DNA from: Wyeomyia smithii
Lineage: Eukaryota; Arthropoda; Insecta; Diptera; Culicidae
DNA length: 64,000 bases
Direction: 5' to 3'
Assembly: GCF_029784165.1 (NCBI RefSeq)
Contig: NC_073694.1
Coordinates: 54,063,433-54,127,432 of the forward strand
Shown: one piece after another, positions 45,540 through 55,739 of the stretch
How the letters are laid out: every line of letters begins with the position of its first letter
Numbering within the stretch: the stretch's first letter is position 1
Translations under genes and position numbers: made by a program
Notes under the pieces: generated by a model
The model's database searches: none
Seen by the model: only the letters and a program-made list of their open reading frames with translations
Told to the model about the DNA's origin: nothing

Positions 45540-47730
45540 AATTTCACTGGAACTCTTATCTGCCGTTTTGGCCTGGCTGTTGTAACTACAGGTGTTAGTG
45601 AATCACGTACATGTGGTGTTGAAGCAGGCGAACTATTCGCGTTGACGGTGTTGCTGATATTTGTTTGGTTTGTGCATGCGAAAAAAAGGAAGGAAATATT
45701 TTTGCTTTTGTCATCACGCACATTTTGACAATTACATATGAGTGTTCACGTAGGTGCGAACAGCCTTCAAAATCTCTTTCAACGCGAATAACCCGAATTG
45801 TCTGATTGAGACATCTCAGCAATCGCTGTTTTTCCTGATGATTGACATTCATTTTCAACTGACGAAGTACTGAAGCTAGAAGCAAAATCTGATTGTCCTG
45901 CAGCAGAAGACACATTTTCCAAAGAAGGTTTCAAATTACAGCGGACAGGCGACGTGGCTAGTTCATTACGTGGCTTAAGATGAACGAGGCTCCGGCGATA
46001 CTCTTTGCCTCCAGCATCAACCGTATATGTTCGCTCACTGTCACGGTTTGTAATTTTAGCTGGAGTCCACAGTTTTGAAGTTTCTGGTGTAAGTTGTGTG
46101 TATACAGGAGAGCCAATTTTGAAACTAGGTAAATCTCTGGTTTTTTTGTCATATTGCACTTTTATTTTCTTACGATTCTCTGCTATCGATGCAGGTACGT
46201 TGTCTATTATCTTCGGAAGAAGATTATTTATAGAACATGGAATACCACTACGAGTTGATCGAGAGAATAAGCGAGCGACTGGACTCGAGCCCATATTGTT
46301 AGGAATATTACGCCAATGTAGTAACGCGTACCAAAAGTCTGTTCCAGTTTCCTAGGCCTTCGCTAAAAGGCGCTTTGCGGTTTCCACTGCTGCTTACCGT
46401 TACCTTGTTGATGATAAGGCGCTGATGTAACCTGTTTGAAATCCCAATCACGAGCAAATTGAATCATACTTTTGTTCACGAAATTGGTACCGTTATCAGT
46501 TACCACCAACTGCGGTTTTCCATGTCGGGCAAAGTTTTGCTTGCATGCCGAAATAACAGACTCCGGAGTAAGTTCCTTCAAAATGTTGATCTCGAAGAAG
46601 TCAGAATAATGGTCAACGGTAACCAGAAAAATTCGTTTGCTGCCTAAGTATTCATCAAAAAATACATCCATTGAGACTAGTTGGAATGGATGGAGAGGAA
46701 TATTATGACTTATCATCGGTGGGTTTGCTTGAGAGACCGCGAACTTAGCACAAACACTGCAGTTGTTGACCACATCTCTGATTTGAGAAGTCATTGCTGG
46801 CCAGAAGAGATTTTTCCTAGCCAATTTCAGAGTCGCTTCGACACCATTATGGCTTAGATGACAGCTATCAATAAGCCTTCGACGAAGAGAATATGGGACT
46901 AGAATGCGATCCTCACGAAAAACAATACCATTTTGGACGGAGAGCTGATTACGGCAGTTAAAATTAATTCTTACGTTTTCAGGAACATGGTCGGCTGTTG
47001 CCGGCCAACCCATTTGCACATAGTCGATGATAGTCTGCATCGATTGGTCTGCTTTTGTCTCTTCAACTATTTCATCTAAACGGCTATTCGAAACGCACAG
47101 AAACTGACAAAGTTGCATGTTCTCGATATCTTCATATATTTTGTACACGTGCTTTCTTTCGAAATTCAAACTTTGCTTACAATAAGTGTTAGGTGCTCGA
47201 GACAAAGCGTCAGCTACTACATTGTCTTTTCCGGTAACAAACTTTAGTGTTAGGTTGTATCGTTGAAGATTTAATAACATATGTTGTAAACGTTTTGGAG
47301 CCGATAATAGTGGTTTGTTGAAAATATTCAGAAGATGTTTATGGTCCGTTTTAATTATTGCTTTCGGGTTACCAACAATCAACTGGTCGAATCGAATGCA
47401 AGCGAATAATATAGCCAACAGTTCATTTTAAATCTGGGCATAATTACGTTCGGTAGGTGTCAATGTACGTGATGCGTATGCGACTACTCAATTGCCCTGG
47501 TATACAACATCTCCCAGACCAAAATTACTTGCGTCACATTCGATTACGATTGGCTGTTTCATGTCATAGTAGCGAAGAGTGTAGATATCAGACACTAAAA
47601 TCTTTACACGATCGAACTCGTCTGCTTCTTTTTGAGACCACTGCCATGGGGTTGAATTAATAATAAGTTTCCGCAAATTTGTTAAATTGGCGCTCAAATT
47701 TGGTATAAATCGACTCAGATAGTTGACCAT
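45540..47730 (-). pseudogene. Gypsy pol 3' part: RNase H and integrase, broken
   Basis: The minus strand from 47730 reads RNase H (IVIECDASNFGLGDVVYQ), then a stop, then VVAYASRTLT and a second in-frame stop at NYAQI (near 47430). The long 47418-46363 frame then gives the tether (KTDHKHLLNIFNKPLL, VVADALSRAP), the integrase HHCC region (LSHNGVEATLKLARKN, NNCSVCAKF) and the first two catalytic aspartates (VSMDVFF, VTDNGTNF). After YHQQGNGK the frame slips, and the residues that should carry the catalytic glutamate appear deleted. The following frame has another stop (46353). The 46294-45779 frame continues the C-terminal part. Confidence 0.85.
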
Positions 47731-49642
47731 TCCAATAAAACGATGTACTTCTTTTTGGATGGTTTAGTGGTTGTGGATAGTTTTTAACTGATGCGATTTT
47801 TTCTTCATCAGGTTTGAGACCATGATCCGTGAGAATATTTCCGTAGAATTTAACGGATGTTTGACACAGTTTTAGTTTACTCAAATTCAGTTTGACGTTA
47901 TGCTGTTCTAAACGGCGTAAAAGATTTTGTAGACACTTGTTATGGTCGATCAGAGCTTCTTCCAAGGAATCTCCATTGCCGAACACAAGCAGGTCATCTG
48001 CTATACATTCGATTCCTTTCAAACCTTGAATCACCTCTTGAAGCTTCATTTGGAAGATTTCTGGGGCGGATGTAATACCGAATGGTAAACGGACCCAGCG
48101 GTATCGCCCGAACGGGGTCCAAAATGTTGTTAACTTACTTCTTGGCTCATCGAGGACAACATGCCAGAACCCTTTTTCGGCGTCGACCGTCGAAAAAATT
48201 TTTGCTCTTCCTAACTCTGATAGAATCTCGTCTATTGGTGCCTATTACGGGAGTCACTTCACGGTGAAATCAGAGTGAAGTGAACAAAATCCTATTACGG
48301 GACTCACGTAAGTGAAAAAACGTCGCGAAGTGACATCTGCCGTGGAATCTGGGTTATTATGAGTGTCATATCAGTGAAGTGAGAACGGAAAAAGCGACGT
48401 TTTGCGTGGAATTATTTCACGACCATTTTGAACGGTGAAATGATTCCACGAAGCTGCCATAAGTCTTAAAGTTGATTGATTTGTGATCTAATGGTAAATA
48501 TTGGATTTATTCTTCAGTAACGAAGCGAATCAGAGTTTGATCCGTGCCTTAAAGCGGTCATTTTTTTCATTTTTTTGCCCGATGAAAAAAATGTAAACTA
48601 GTTCAGGAAATTTTCGATACCGAAAAAAACATTTCTTTTGATGCCGAATGTCTTAGAAATGCAGGACACGTCAAGATCTGGTGTTATCTAAAAAACGGGA
48701 AAAAACGACTTTCTGCGACTTAGACATTTTTGAGCTGGGAAACAATCTCATTTCACTTGTTCTATTCTCAATTTCACTTCACTGTCAATCTCACTCCAAG
48801 GAGGTGATTTTTGTCACCTCACTTGAGGTGGAATCGGGAATAGGTCTAAAAAGTGAAGTGAGCGTGAGAGTGAAATATATTTCACCGTGAAGTGACTCCC
48901 GTAATAAGCACCATTGTTATGAATTGTAAGTTTGGTCTTTTTAATGCTTTGTTGAGAGGAACTGGGTCAAGACAAACGCGTATGTTCTGATTTTGATCTC
49001 CACGTTGCACGATAAGAATATTGCTTACCCAGTCTGTATGCTCTGTCTGCTTCACGATGATGTTCTCTTTCTCCAAATTCTCGAGTTCTTTCTTCAGCTT
49101 GTGACGTAAAGCTATCGGGACTCACCGTGGTGGTTGAATCGATGGATGAACAGTTTCATCTTCTTCTTATTTAATTTCACCTTCAAATTTTCCGTAACCA
49201 GTGAATAAATTATTGTGGTTATCGATAATCTTTTGGGCCTTCACACGATACACATTGAGTAAATTGTCTCTCGAACGTGCTGGGTTGGGCCCTCCAAATG
49301 CCACTGATTTGCAAAATTTAACGAATCCGAGAACTCGCGAGGCTCTTGCTGATAGTAAAGGTCGATGGCCTCCTTTAACCACCTGGAGAACAAGACTGAA
49401 CTGACGGTTCAAGCGAAGACACGGTATTTTAATTTCGCCTAGAACTTCGATAGGATTTCCACCAAAGCTCTGAAGACGTAGTTTTGAAGGTATCAGTACC
49501 GGATCTGAGTTTTCGAACAGTTTTCGTAGACAACCGATAGGCTGGTATTCGCTCCTGTATCGATCTCACATAACACAGTTCCGATCTCACATAACCGATC
49601 TTACATAACACAGTCCATTTTTTGTTAACTTTGAGCCGCAAC
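47657..49642 (-). pseudogene. Gypsy protease and reverse transcriptase, interrupted by a MITE
   Basis: Protease-like sequence lies at about 49640-49170 (IDTGAN then GHRPLLSARASRVLGF). It is damaged by a small tandem duplication at 49560-49615 that repeats GTTATGTGAGATCGG-like words. RT starts near 49076 (MEKENIIVKQTEHTDWVSN) and is cut at 48913 by the 48237-48912 element. It resumes at 48236 (IDEILSELGRAKIFSTVDAE) and reads through the catalytic ECIADDLLVFG to 47760. There an extra A in a short A run shifts the frame. Confidence 0.85.
48237..48912. mobile_element. Harbinger-like MITE inside the RT, 3-bp duplication ATT
   Basis: The inverted ends are GGTGCCTATTACGGGAGTCA and TGACTCCCGTAATAAGCACC. 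Flanking ATT occurs at 48234-48236 and 48913-48915. Removing the element plus one ATT leaves the RT reading frame intact, which confirms both boundaries. A 3-bp duplication and GG-started TIR suit PIF/Harbinger. 676 bp with repeated CACTTCA/GTGAAGTGA subterminal words and no transposase. Confidence 0.85.
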
Positions 49643-51002
49643 TCGGCTGAGACGCTTCCACCGTTATCGGAGTTATCCAGAATCTTACCAATTTCATATT
49701 CACTTTCTTGTGAGGACTCTTCATTCTGTGAGGATAGCGTTTCGACCGTTTTTCGTGTTCTTTGGCCTTTGCTTTACACACCCTCTCAAAGTGATTTTTT
49801 CCTTTACAGCGATTACAACGCTTACCAAGTGCAGGACAAGTACCTTTTGAAAATTCATGAAAATCACCACAAAACTTGCATCGCGACAGCTTCGACTTGG
49901 TGCGGGAATTTGATTTATAAATCTTATTCACTTCGGACTCAGGAGATAACATTGAGAGTTCTTGACTGCGTCTTGACGTAACTTCCTCTGCTCTACACAT
50001 ATCTACAGCTTTAGTTAACGACATGTCAGTTACAGCCAGCATCTTTGTACGCATGTGAGGAAATTTGTTGGCTGTTACTAGCTTATATGTAACAAGCTCT
50101 TCTTTTAAAACATCCAGCTTAGCAATTTTAGCGAGAGACTTAAGGCACATACATAAGACATACGTAACACTCAGGAAGAAATCTTCCAAAAAAGTTGGTA
50201 CAAAATGAACTACTCGAAAGTACCAACCTATGTAAAAAAAAACCTCTGTTTGAGTTGTTTTTGAAGGCAGTGTACCTGCGCAGCCCTGCATTTGTCTCGT
50301 TCCTACTCGAAAAATGCTGCATTGATTTTGTAAATAACTTTTTGACAGTTCCTTATGGGATTTTCTTTGGGGCTCGATAAGGCCGAGAAAAAGAAAATTC
50401 ATTTTGTTCATTATTTATCGAGCAGTTTGACAGGGCGAGGTACGGAGTACTATGGGGCAACGTGTACAAGAAAAAAACGCCAGTGTTACGTATGTCTTAT
50501 GTATGTGCTTAAGGCGTGATGTGAAATCATCGACAGTTTCACGGGGTTGCTGTGACGCAGTAAAAAACTCTATGCTGTCAACAATTACGTTACGTTTTGG
50601 CACAACTTTTTCTCTTATTGCTATTAATACCGTCTCTGGATTTAAACGTACCGCTTCCGTTAACTCAAAATTGTAGAAATTTTTTCTGGCTGGCTCGCCA
50701 ATTATTGACAAAAGAAAACTTACTTTTTGTGAGTTATCGGCCTCTGGCCATTGGTCCATTTTTATTGCTTTCGCGTAATCCTTCCAACTTTTCTCGAAAA
50801 AATCAAAGTTTTCATCCATGTCACCCTCTCTCATCAATGGCGACGGCAACGGTACCGGTGGCAAAGTCGTTAAATTAGCAGATTGACTTGGTACCTGTAT
50901 ATTCATGACACTTTCTCTTGTAACCTAACCCATTCCATCCAAAAGCTGTTTCATGAGTTGGGTCTGGTGATTTAAGGAAGCCGCAAACTGATTTGGATCC
51001 AT
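49587..51002 (-). pseudogene. Gypsy gag with zinc knuckles, broken
   Basis: The likely original start is the ATG at 51002-51000 (MDPNQFAASLNHQT). A TAG stop at codon 26 breaks it, and the frame is open again from an internal ATG at 50906. The capsid-like part (50906-50515) is cut by the 50146-50507 MITE and continues from 50138. The C-terminal end has two cysteine-rich knuckles (CKFCGDFHEFSKGTCP and CNRCKGKNHFERVC) followed by a basic tail. These are typical of gypsy Gag nucleocapsid. Confidence 0.85.
50146..50507. mobile_element. MITE inside gag, 7-bp duplication CTTAAGG
   Basis: Near-perfect inverted ends CACATACATAAGACATACGT... and ...ACGTATGTCTTATGTATGTG of about 26 bp are flanked by CTTAAGG (50139-50145 and 50508-50514). 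362 bp and no coding capacity. The superfamily is unclear, since 7 bp is an unusual duplication length. Confidence 0.8.
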
Positions 51003-51167
51003 ATTATGTGGATAAATTCACTATTGAGAAATGCAAAATGGCGTCTATTTGTACTATTACCAATGTGGCACTTTATCTTTGAAAGATGAATTACAGCTAT
51101 TTTGCCGCGATTAAAACCTTATGACGCCAGAAAATAATTCAAAAGTCCACGACAACTTCTGACACCA

Positions 51168-51312
51168 TGTTTTATCAAGAAATAACAAGTAAATAAATGT
51201 TAACATATAACTTCTTTATTAAGCGATCTTAACTCAACGAGCATTCTCGAGCAACTGAGCTATGCTTCTCTCTTTCACATAAAGAACCGAGGGGCGCGCA
51301 TATAATGCAACA
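51168..51312 (-). repeat. 5' LTR (minus-strand element)
   Basis: 145 bp, identical to 45330-45474. The primer-binding site begins at the adjacent base (51167, minus strand TGGTGTCAGAAG). The complementary tRNA was not identified. Confidence 0.95.
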
Positions 51313-51335
51313 CAACTGAATATTTGTCCAGCTGT

Positions 51336-52213
51336 CTATCCAGCTTTCTACGCACCATAATGGCGGTCGCTATAATGCGTGTTCGTAATATGTAAACCTC
51401 TCTGCTTACGTCAGATTTGGGATTTCTACAAAATTGGCAACAAAAATATATGAAGACTTCGAACTAACGTAAGCAGAGTTGTCAAAAGGGTATATAATTT
51501 ATTACGAACTTTGCATAATAGCGTCCGCATTATGGCGAGGGGTAAGACAGTGAGTAAATTTGAGGTTTTCCGAGTTTTTCTGAGGAAACCTGAAAAATAA
51601 AGAGCAAATCTGAGTAACTCTCGTGTCTCTGAATTTCCATCCTTAAACTTTTTTCCCACCGCAAATATACACATGAATGTTGCTCGGTCCCACCGTTCAT
51701 ATATATTTCTTGCTTTCAAGGTAATCAAAGGTGTGAATCAACTGAGAATTTCGGAGTAATATTGAGTAAATTAGAGTAACTCCCAAGTAAAAGAGCAACT
51801 CAGATAAAAGTGAGAAAATTTGAGTTTTCTGAGAAAACGTGAAAAATAAAGAGCAAATCTGAGTAACTCTCGTCTCTGAAAGAGTTACTCCCAGGCATAA
51901 GAGTAACTCAGATAAAAGCTGTCTCGCCCCTCGAGTTTTTCTGAGAAAACGTGAAAAATAAAGAGCAGATCTGAGTTACTCTCGTGTCTCTGAACATCCA
52001 TCCTTAAACCTTTCCTTCACCGCGAATATAAATATAAATGTTACTGGGTCTCACCGCTCATATATTTTTCTTGTTCTCAAGGTAATCGAAGATGTGAATC
52101 ATCTGGAAATTTCGGAGTAATATTGAGTAAATTAGAGTTACTCCCAAGCATAAGAGTAACTCAGATAAAAGCTGTCTCGCCCCTCGCATTATGGCGCGTG
52201 TAAAGCTGGATAG
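51336..52213. mobile_element. MITE with ends CTATCCAGCTTT, split by another element
   Basis: The left CTATCCAGCTTTCTACGC and right GCGTGTAAAGCTGGATAG are inverted repeats. Both are followed inward by CATAATGGCGG / GCATTATGGCG. The interior is interrupted at 51536 by the 51537-52185 element. Confidence 0.65.
51537..52185. mobile_element. Element with 10-bp duplication GCATTATGGC and internal repeats
   Basis: The ends GAGGGGTAAGACAG and CTGTCTCGCCCCTC are imperfect inverted repeats. They are flanked by the exact 10-bp repeat GCATTATGGC (51527-51536 and 52186-52195). The interior has about three tandem imperfect copies of a block including AAAAATAAAGAGCAAATCTG and AGTAACTCTCG. A 9-11 bp duplication would suit a Mutator-like element. 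No transposase. Confidence 0.65.
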
Positions 52214-52523
52214 GTTGGCCGATTTGAAAAATTACGCGAGATTTTTTCGCGAAGCGTGAAGATATTTGAAATAATATCTGGCATCCCTGAATTTCATATA
52301 AAAAGCAGAAACGTCATCGCTTCGGCCTCGACGTTGCGATACCATTAAACATCGATACTTAGGATCGATACCTGTATCGAGAGTAAGTACTGATATTCCG
52401 AGGCTAACGTATCGATACCTAAATGTATCGTTGTGCGATACCAGTTCATTCAAAACATAAGTCAATTCTTTTTATTATTCATTCCTCAAGATAAAACGTT
52501 TGATTCAATTAAACCTTTTATAT

Positions 52524-52662
52524 AGACCATTTTACGATTCGTTTCTGAACTCTATCTATGAATGAAATTTTGACAGAAAGCTAGGAACCGCTGACATAAC
52601 GCACGTAAAAGCAACATCAACATCAGAATACGTGACACCTGGCAGTTCGTAAAATGGTCTAT
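52524..52662 (-). mobile_element. Short MITE, TIR AGACCATTTTA, copy 2
   Basis: Reverse complement of the 44599-44738 family: AGACCATTTTACGATTCG to CAGTTCGTAAAATGGTCT, with TA on both sides. About 139 bp. Confidence 0.75.
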
Positions 52663-53450
52663 AAATTTATTGAATCTAGAAACACTAGCTTCTGCAGGAA
52701 CTTAGTCGAAAGTCGATTACGCTTTTCCTTAATAATTGATCCTGTTTTCGAAAAGAGCCGCTTGCATGGCTCTGTAGATTTTACCTTCGGATCTGCATGA
52801 CCGTAGAAAAGGATCGTTCCTGTAGGTTAATCTACAGAAATTTCTGTTAAATTGGCATTGCCGATGAGATGGCATGCATGCATACGATGCATCAAAATGG
52901 CACAGGAAACAGCAAGTTTTCTGCTTCGTTCGTTCTTCTTTACAGGGTTGTTTTGAGTCTTTTCGATACTGAGAGGTGTGTATCGATATTGATGAAGTAT
53001 CGCTGGTAAAACATCGATACCAAATATCCGAGTATCGGAAGTAGAAGGATCGATTCTGTATTAGTATCGGTGGTATCACAACCAGGGATGCCACATGTAC
53101 AGATTAATCTGTATTTTACAGATTTTTGGCCGAAGTAACGGTACAGAATCTGCATATACAGATATACAGATTTTTGTCGAAATGTACAGATTTACAGATT
53201 TTTCGAAATTGACATTAATTTTTAAAAACAATCCAAATTTTATTTCATTAAATATTAAGCAAATTGAACATATTTTCAACTCCTCACACATTTTAAGCTA
53301 AAAATTTCGTTCATGTACCACAAAAACCTAAAAAAAAAAAACAAAGTTCTTTATGTTTAAACAATACAGATTTTTTTTACAGATATTTTTGTTCCAGATA
53401 CAGATGCTCAGGGAAAACACAGATTTAAATGTGGCAACCCTGATCACAAC
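52663..53450. other. Non-coding AT-rich repeat-like DNA
   Basis: Contains a region rich in TATCGATAC-like words (52340-53070) and an AT-rich stretch of ACAGATTT words (53100-53430). These are probably decayed elements; no boundaries or genes are supported. Confidence 0.45.
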
Positions 53451-54104
53451 GTCCTTAGTAGAGACCTTTTTACGTACGAATGTATTTGTGCACCTAGTTG
53501 AGGAAAGTATTTACAAATCGCCTTTTTGTTTGCTATGCTATGTTTTTGGTAGCTGGACAAATATTCAGTTGAATACTTATTATAAGTTCTAAACTCGTTT
53601 CTGAATGAATTTTTCATTCGTGATCATGAATCGGGGGAAGCTGCTGAACATTATCGACCAAAAATGGTAAAAAGTGATAAAAAGTCGGAGCAACGAGATG
53701 CGATGATTTACAGTTTGGAGGAAACAAAAGCAACTTTACATGGGTTTACACGTTCATTAGTGTGCGTAGGTGAAAAGTCACTTATCTCTAGTGATGGGAA
53801 ATATCGCCCAAAACGTACATCGATAACAATCGATAATTCCGGGGGTTTTATCGATATTATCGATAAGTATCGATAATTTGACAGCTAACGTTTGCGGTGA
53901 AAAAAATATTTCAGATGATGAAAAAAAAACTATTTCAGATTGTGATGAAAAAAAAACTATGACAGATAAATAAGTTGGATGAATTTCCCATGCAAGATTA
54001 TCATGTTAGCTTCCTCGCAAAAAAATATTACGTCCTTGCGTGCGGCCTTCCGGCAGTTAACCGTAACATTTGCCATGGCGGACGAAAACATGCGTGTAGC
54101 CATG

Positions 54105-55004
54105 TTTTTAAGCTCTTTCTTCGTTTTTTTTTATTAATTCCTCCTCCGTTTTCGCGACAAAATTGTTGGAATAGATCTTGCGCTTCAAGTCCCAGAAATT
54201 CTCGATGGGAAGCAGGTGGGGGACATTGGGCGGATTCGTCGACTTCGGTACCACATCGATATTCAGCCGCTCCATCTCCTCGTACGATCGCTTCGAGTAG
54301 TTGGCCGACGTCAAATCTGGCCAGAACACCGCGTCTTCGCGCTTATGGTATTTCGTGATGAACGACGCAACGTCTGTCAGGCACTTCGTACTATAAATTT
54401 CCCCGTTCACGGCCAGCCCGGAGCGAAAGAAGAGTAACTTTGACATCCCTTTCTCGCTGATTGTCAGCCACAGCCGCACCTTCTTGGGGAACTTGGTCTG
54501 TGAAATAAACTTTACCTCGGTGCTCACTTCCTTCGTGGGGGAGGTAAAATACGGAGAACCCTGCTAGTCGTTGCCATCCAGGGTGAGACAGGTCTAGTCG
54601 TCCATCACTACTGCCACGTCGCGATTCACCGGGAAAATCGACTTGACCATCTTATTCAACCGCTGTCGCTGCGTCATTGCCTGCAGCTCCGAGATCAGTG
54701 GTCGGGATTGCAGCTTCTTGTATGCATGTCCATGTTCTCCAGATACTTTTTCACTGTTTTAGAGCATGCATCAACCTCTCGGCCAAGTGCACGCAGCGAT
54801 TTAGCCACTTTTCCCTCGGTCTTCCTCTTCAGCATCCTTTTGGTTATCAGCAAGCTTCTTGTCACTCAGGGTCGTTGGCCGACCAGAACCGGGTTTTCTT
54901 TCGATGCTCTGATCATTGTCCAATAGTGTCAAAATGTTGTAGATGCCAGAACCGGCATACCCGGTGTCCACAAAGTGCCGCACGATGTCTGTTTTTGACG
55001 CCAT
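54105..55004 (-). pseudogene. DD37E (ITm-type) mariner transposase relic
   Basis: The minus strand from ATG 55004 reads MASKTDIVRHFVDTGYAG, a helix-turn-helix start, then broken sequence. The catalytic region follows: first Asp in VVMDD, followed by a stop; second Asp in FWPDLTSANYS; Glu in LLPIENFWDLKRKIY. Exactly 37 residues separate the second Asp from the Glu, matching the DD37E family described from mosquitoes. At least two in-frame TAG stops and several frameshifts make it dead. Its own inverted ends were not found. Confidence 0.8.
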
Positions 55005-55073
55005 TTTGAAACCCATGAAATCGGAAATTTTTGTCCATTTTTTTACCGCAAACGTTATTGCGGTTATAGTAAC

Positions 55074-55578
55074 GGCCCAAACAGATTGGATACGTTTGCG
55101 TTGCGTTGGCGTCAATTTGACAGTAAATGTATGGGCTAACTGTCAAATTGCCGCACACGCAGCCGCAGTGGCGTAGCGTAACCGGGTGACACCCGGGGCG
55201 GAAAATTTGGCACCCCCCATTTCCCATGGGTGTCACCCCCGCCAGGTTGCAGTGAAATCATTTTGTTACCCAAAATTGTGAGAGATATCACGTTCGTTTT
55301 CGATTTAACTAAATCTACCGATTTTTGAAAAAATGGTTGCGATTATTTTCTTAAAAGTAAAGTTAAAGTAAAGTAAAAATTAATTTTCGGGGTTTCACAG
55401 TGACCTCCACCTAATCGATAGTTAATCTCACGGATATCACCCTTTTGAAGGTGACACGTATGAAAATTTTCCTCATGGGTGTCACCCCCTGAAGAGTGAC
55501 ACCCGGGGCGGACCGCCCCCGCCGCCCCCACCACGCTACGCCAGTGCGCAGCCGCAACGTATCCATTGTGTTAAGGCC
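55074..55578 (-). mobile_element. Second copy of the AAGGCC...CACAATGG MITE, split by a hAT element
   Basis: GGCCCAAACAGATTGGATACG at the left and ATCCATTGTGTTAAGGCC at the right match the 41095-41227 MITE. The shared interior includes CAATTTGACAGT and TGTCAAATTG. It is cut at 55165 by a 381-bp hAT element. Confidence 0.7.
55166..55546. mobile_element. hAT-like MITE, TIR CAGTGGCGTAGC, 8-bp TSD
   Basis: Ends CAGTGGCGTAGCGT and ACGCTACGCCAGTG (one mismatch in the repeat) with exact flanking CGCAGCCG (55158-55165 and 55547-55554). GGTGACACCCGGGGCGG-type words occur near both ends. CAGTGGCGTAGC is a familiar hAT terminus. 381 bp, no coding sequence. Confidence 0.85.
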
Positions 55579-55739
55579 TTGAATGACAAATCTTACGATA
55601 CTGCGAATGATAATTCAAACTACCGGACGAGTTAAACAGTTTGTTTTGGAAAGTCTTTGAGTTTTACGCCGGGAGTGCTTTCTACGGAGTAGTTTCAAGC
55701 CGAAGTTCATTTTGAAGGTTGTGTAATAAGGGAAATAAT

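Larger units (their letters stand above)
45330..51312 (-). mobile_element. Full-length Ty3/gypsy LTR retrotransposon, identical LTRs, coding-dead
   Basis: 5,983 bp bounded by two 145-bp LTRs and a 5-bp duplication CAACT (45325-45329, 51313-51317). On the minus strand, the order is 5' LTR, primer-binding site starting TGGTGTCAGAAG directly at the LTR edge (51167 downward), gag, protease, RT, RNase H, integrase, polypurine tract GTGGGGAAGA, then 3' LTR. The order RT-RNase H-integrase and the motifs place it in Ty3/gypsy. Gag and pol carry stops and frameshifts, and two DNA transposons are inserted (48237-48912 and 50146-50507). It is a non-functional genomic copy. Confidence 0.93.
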
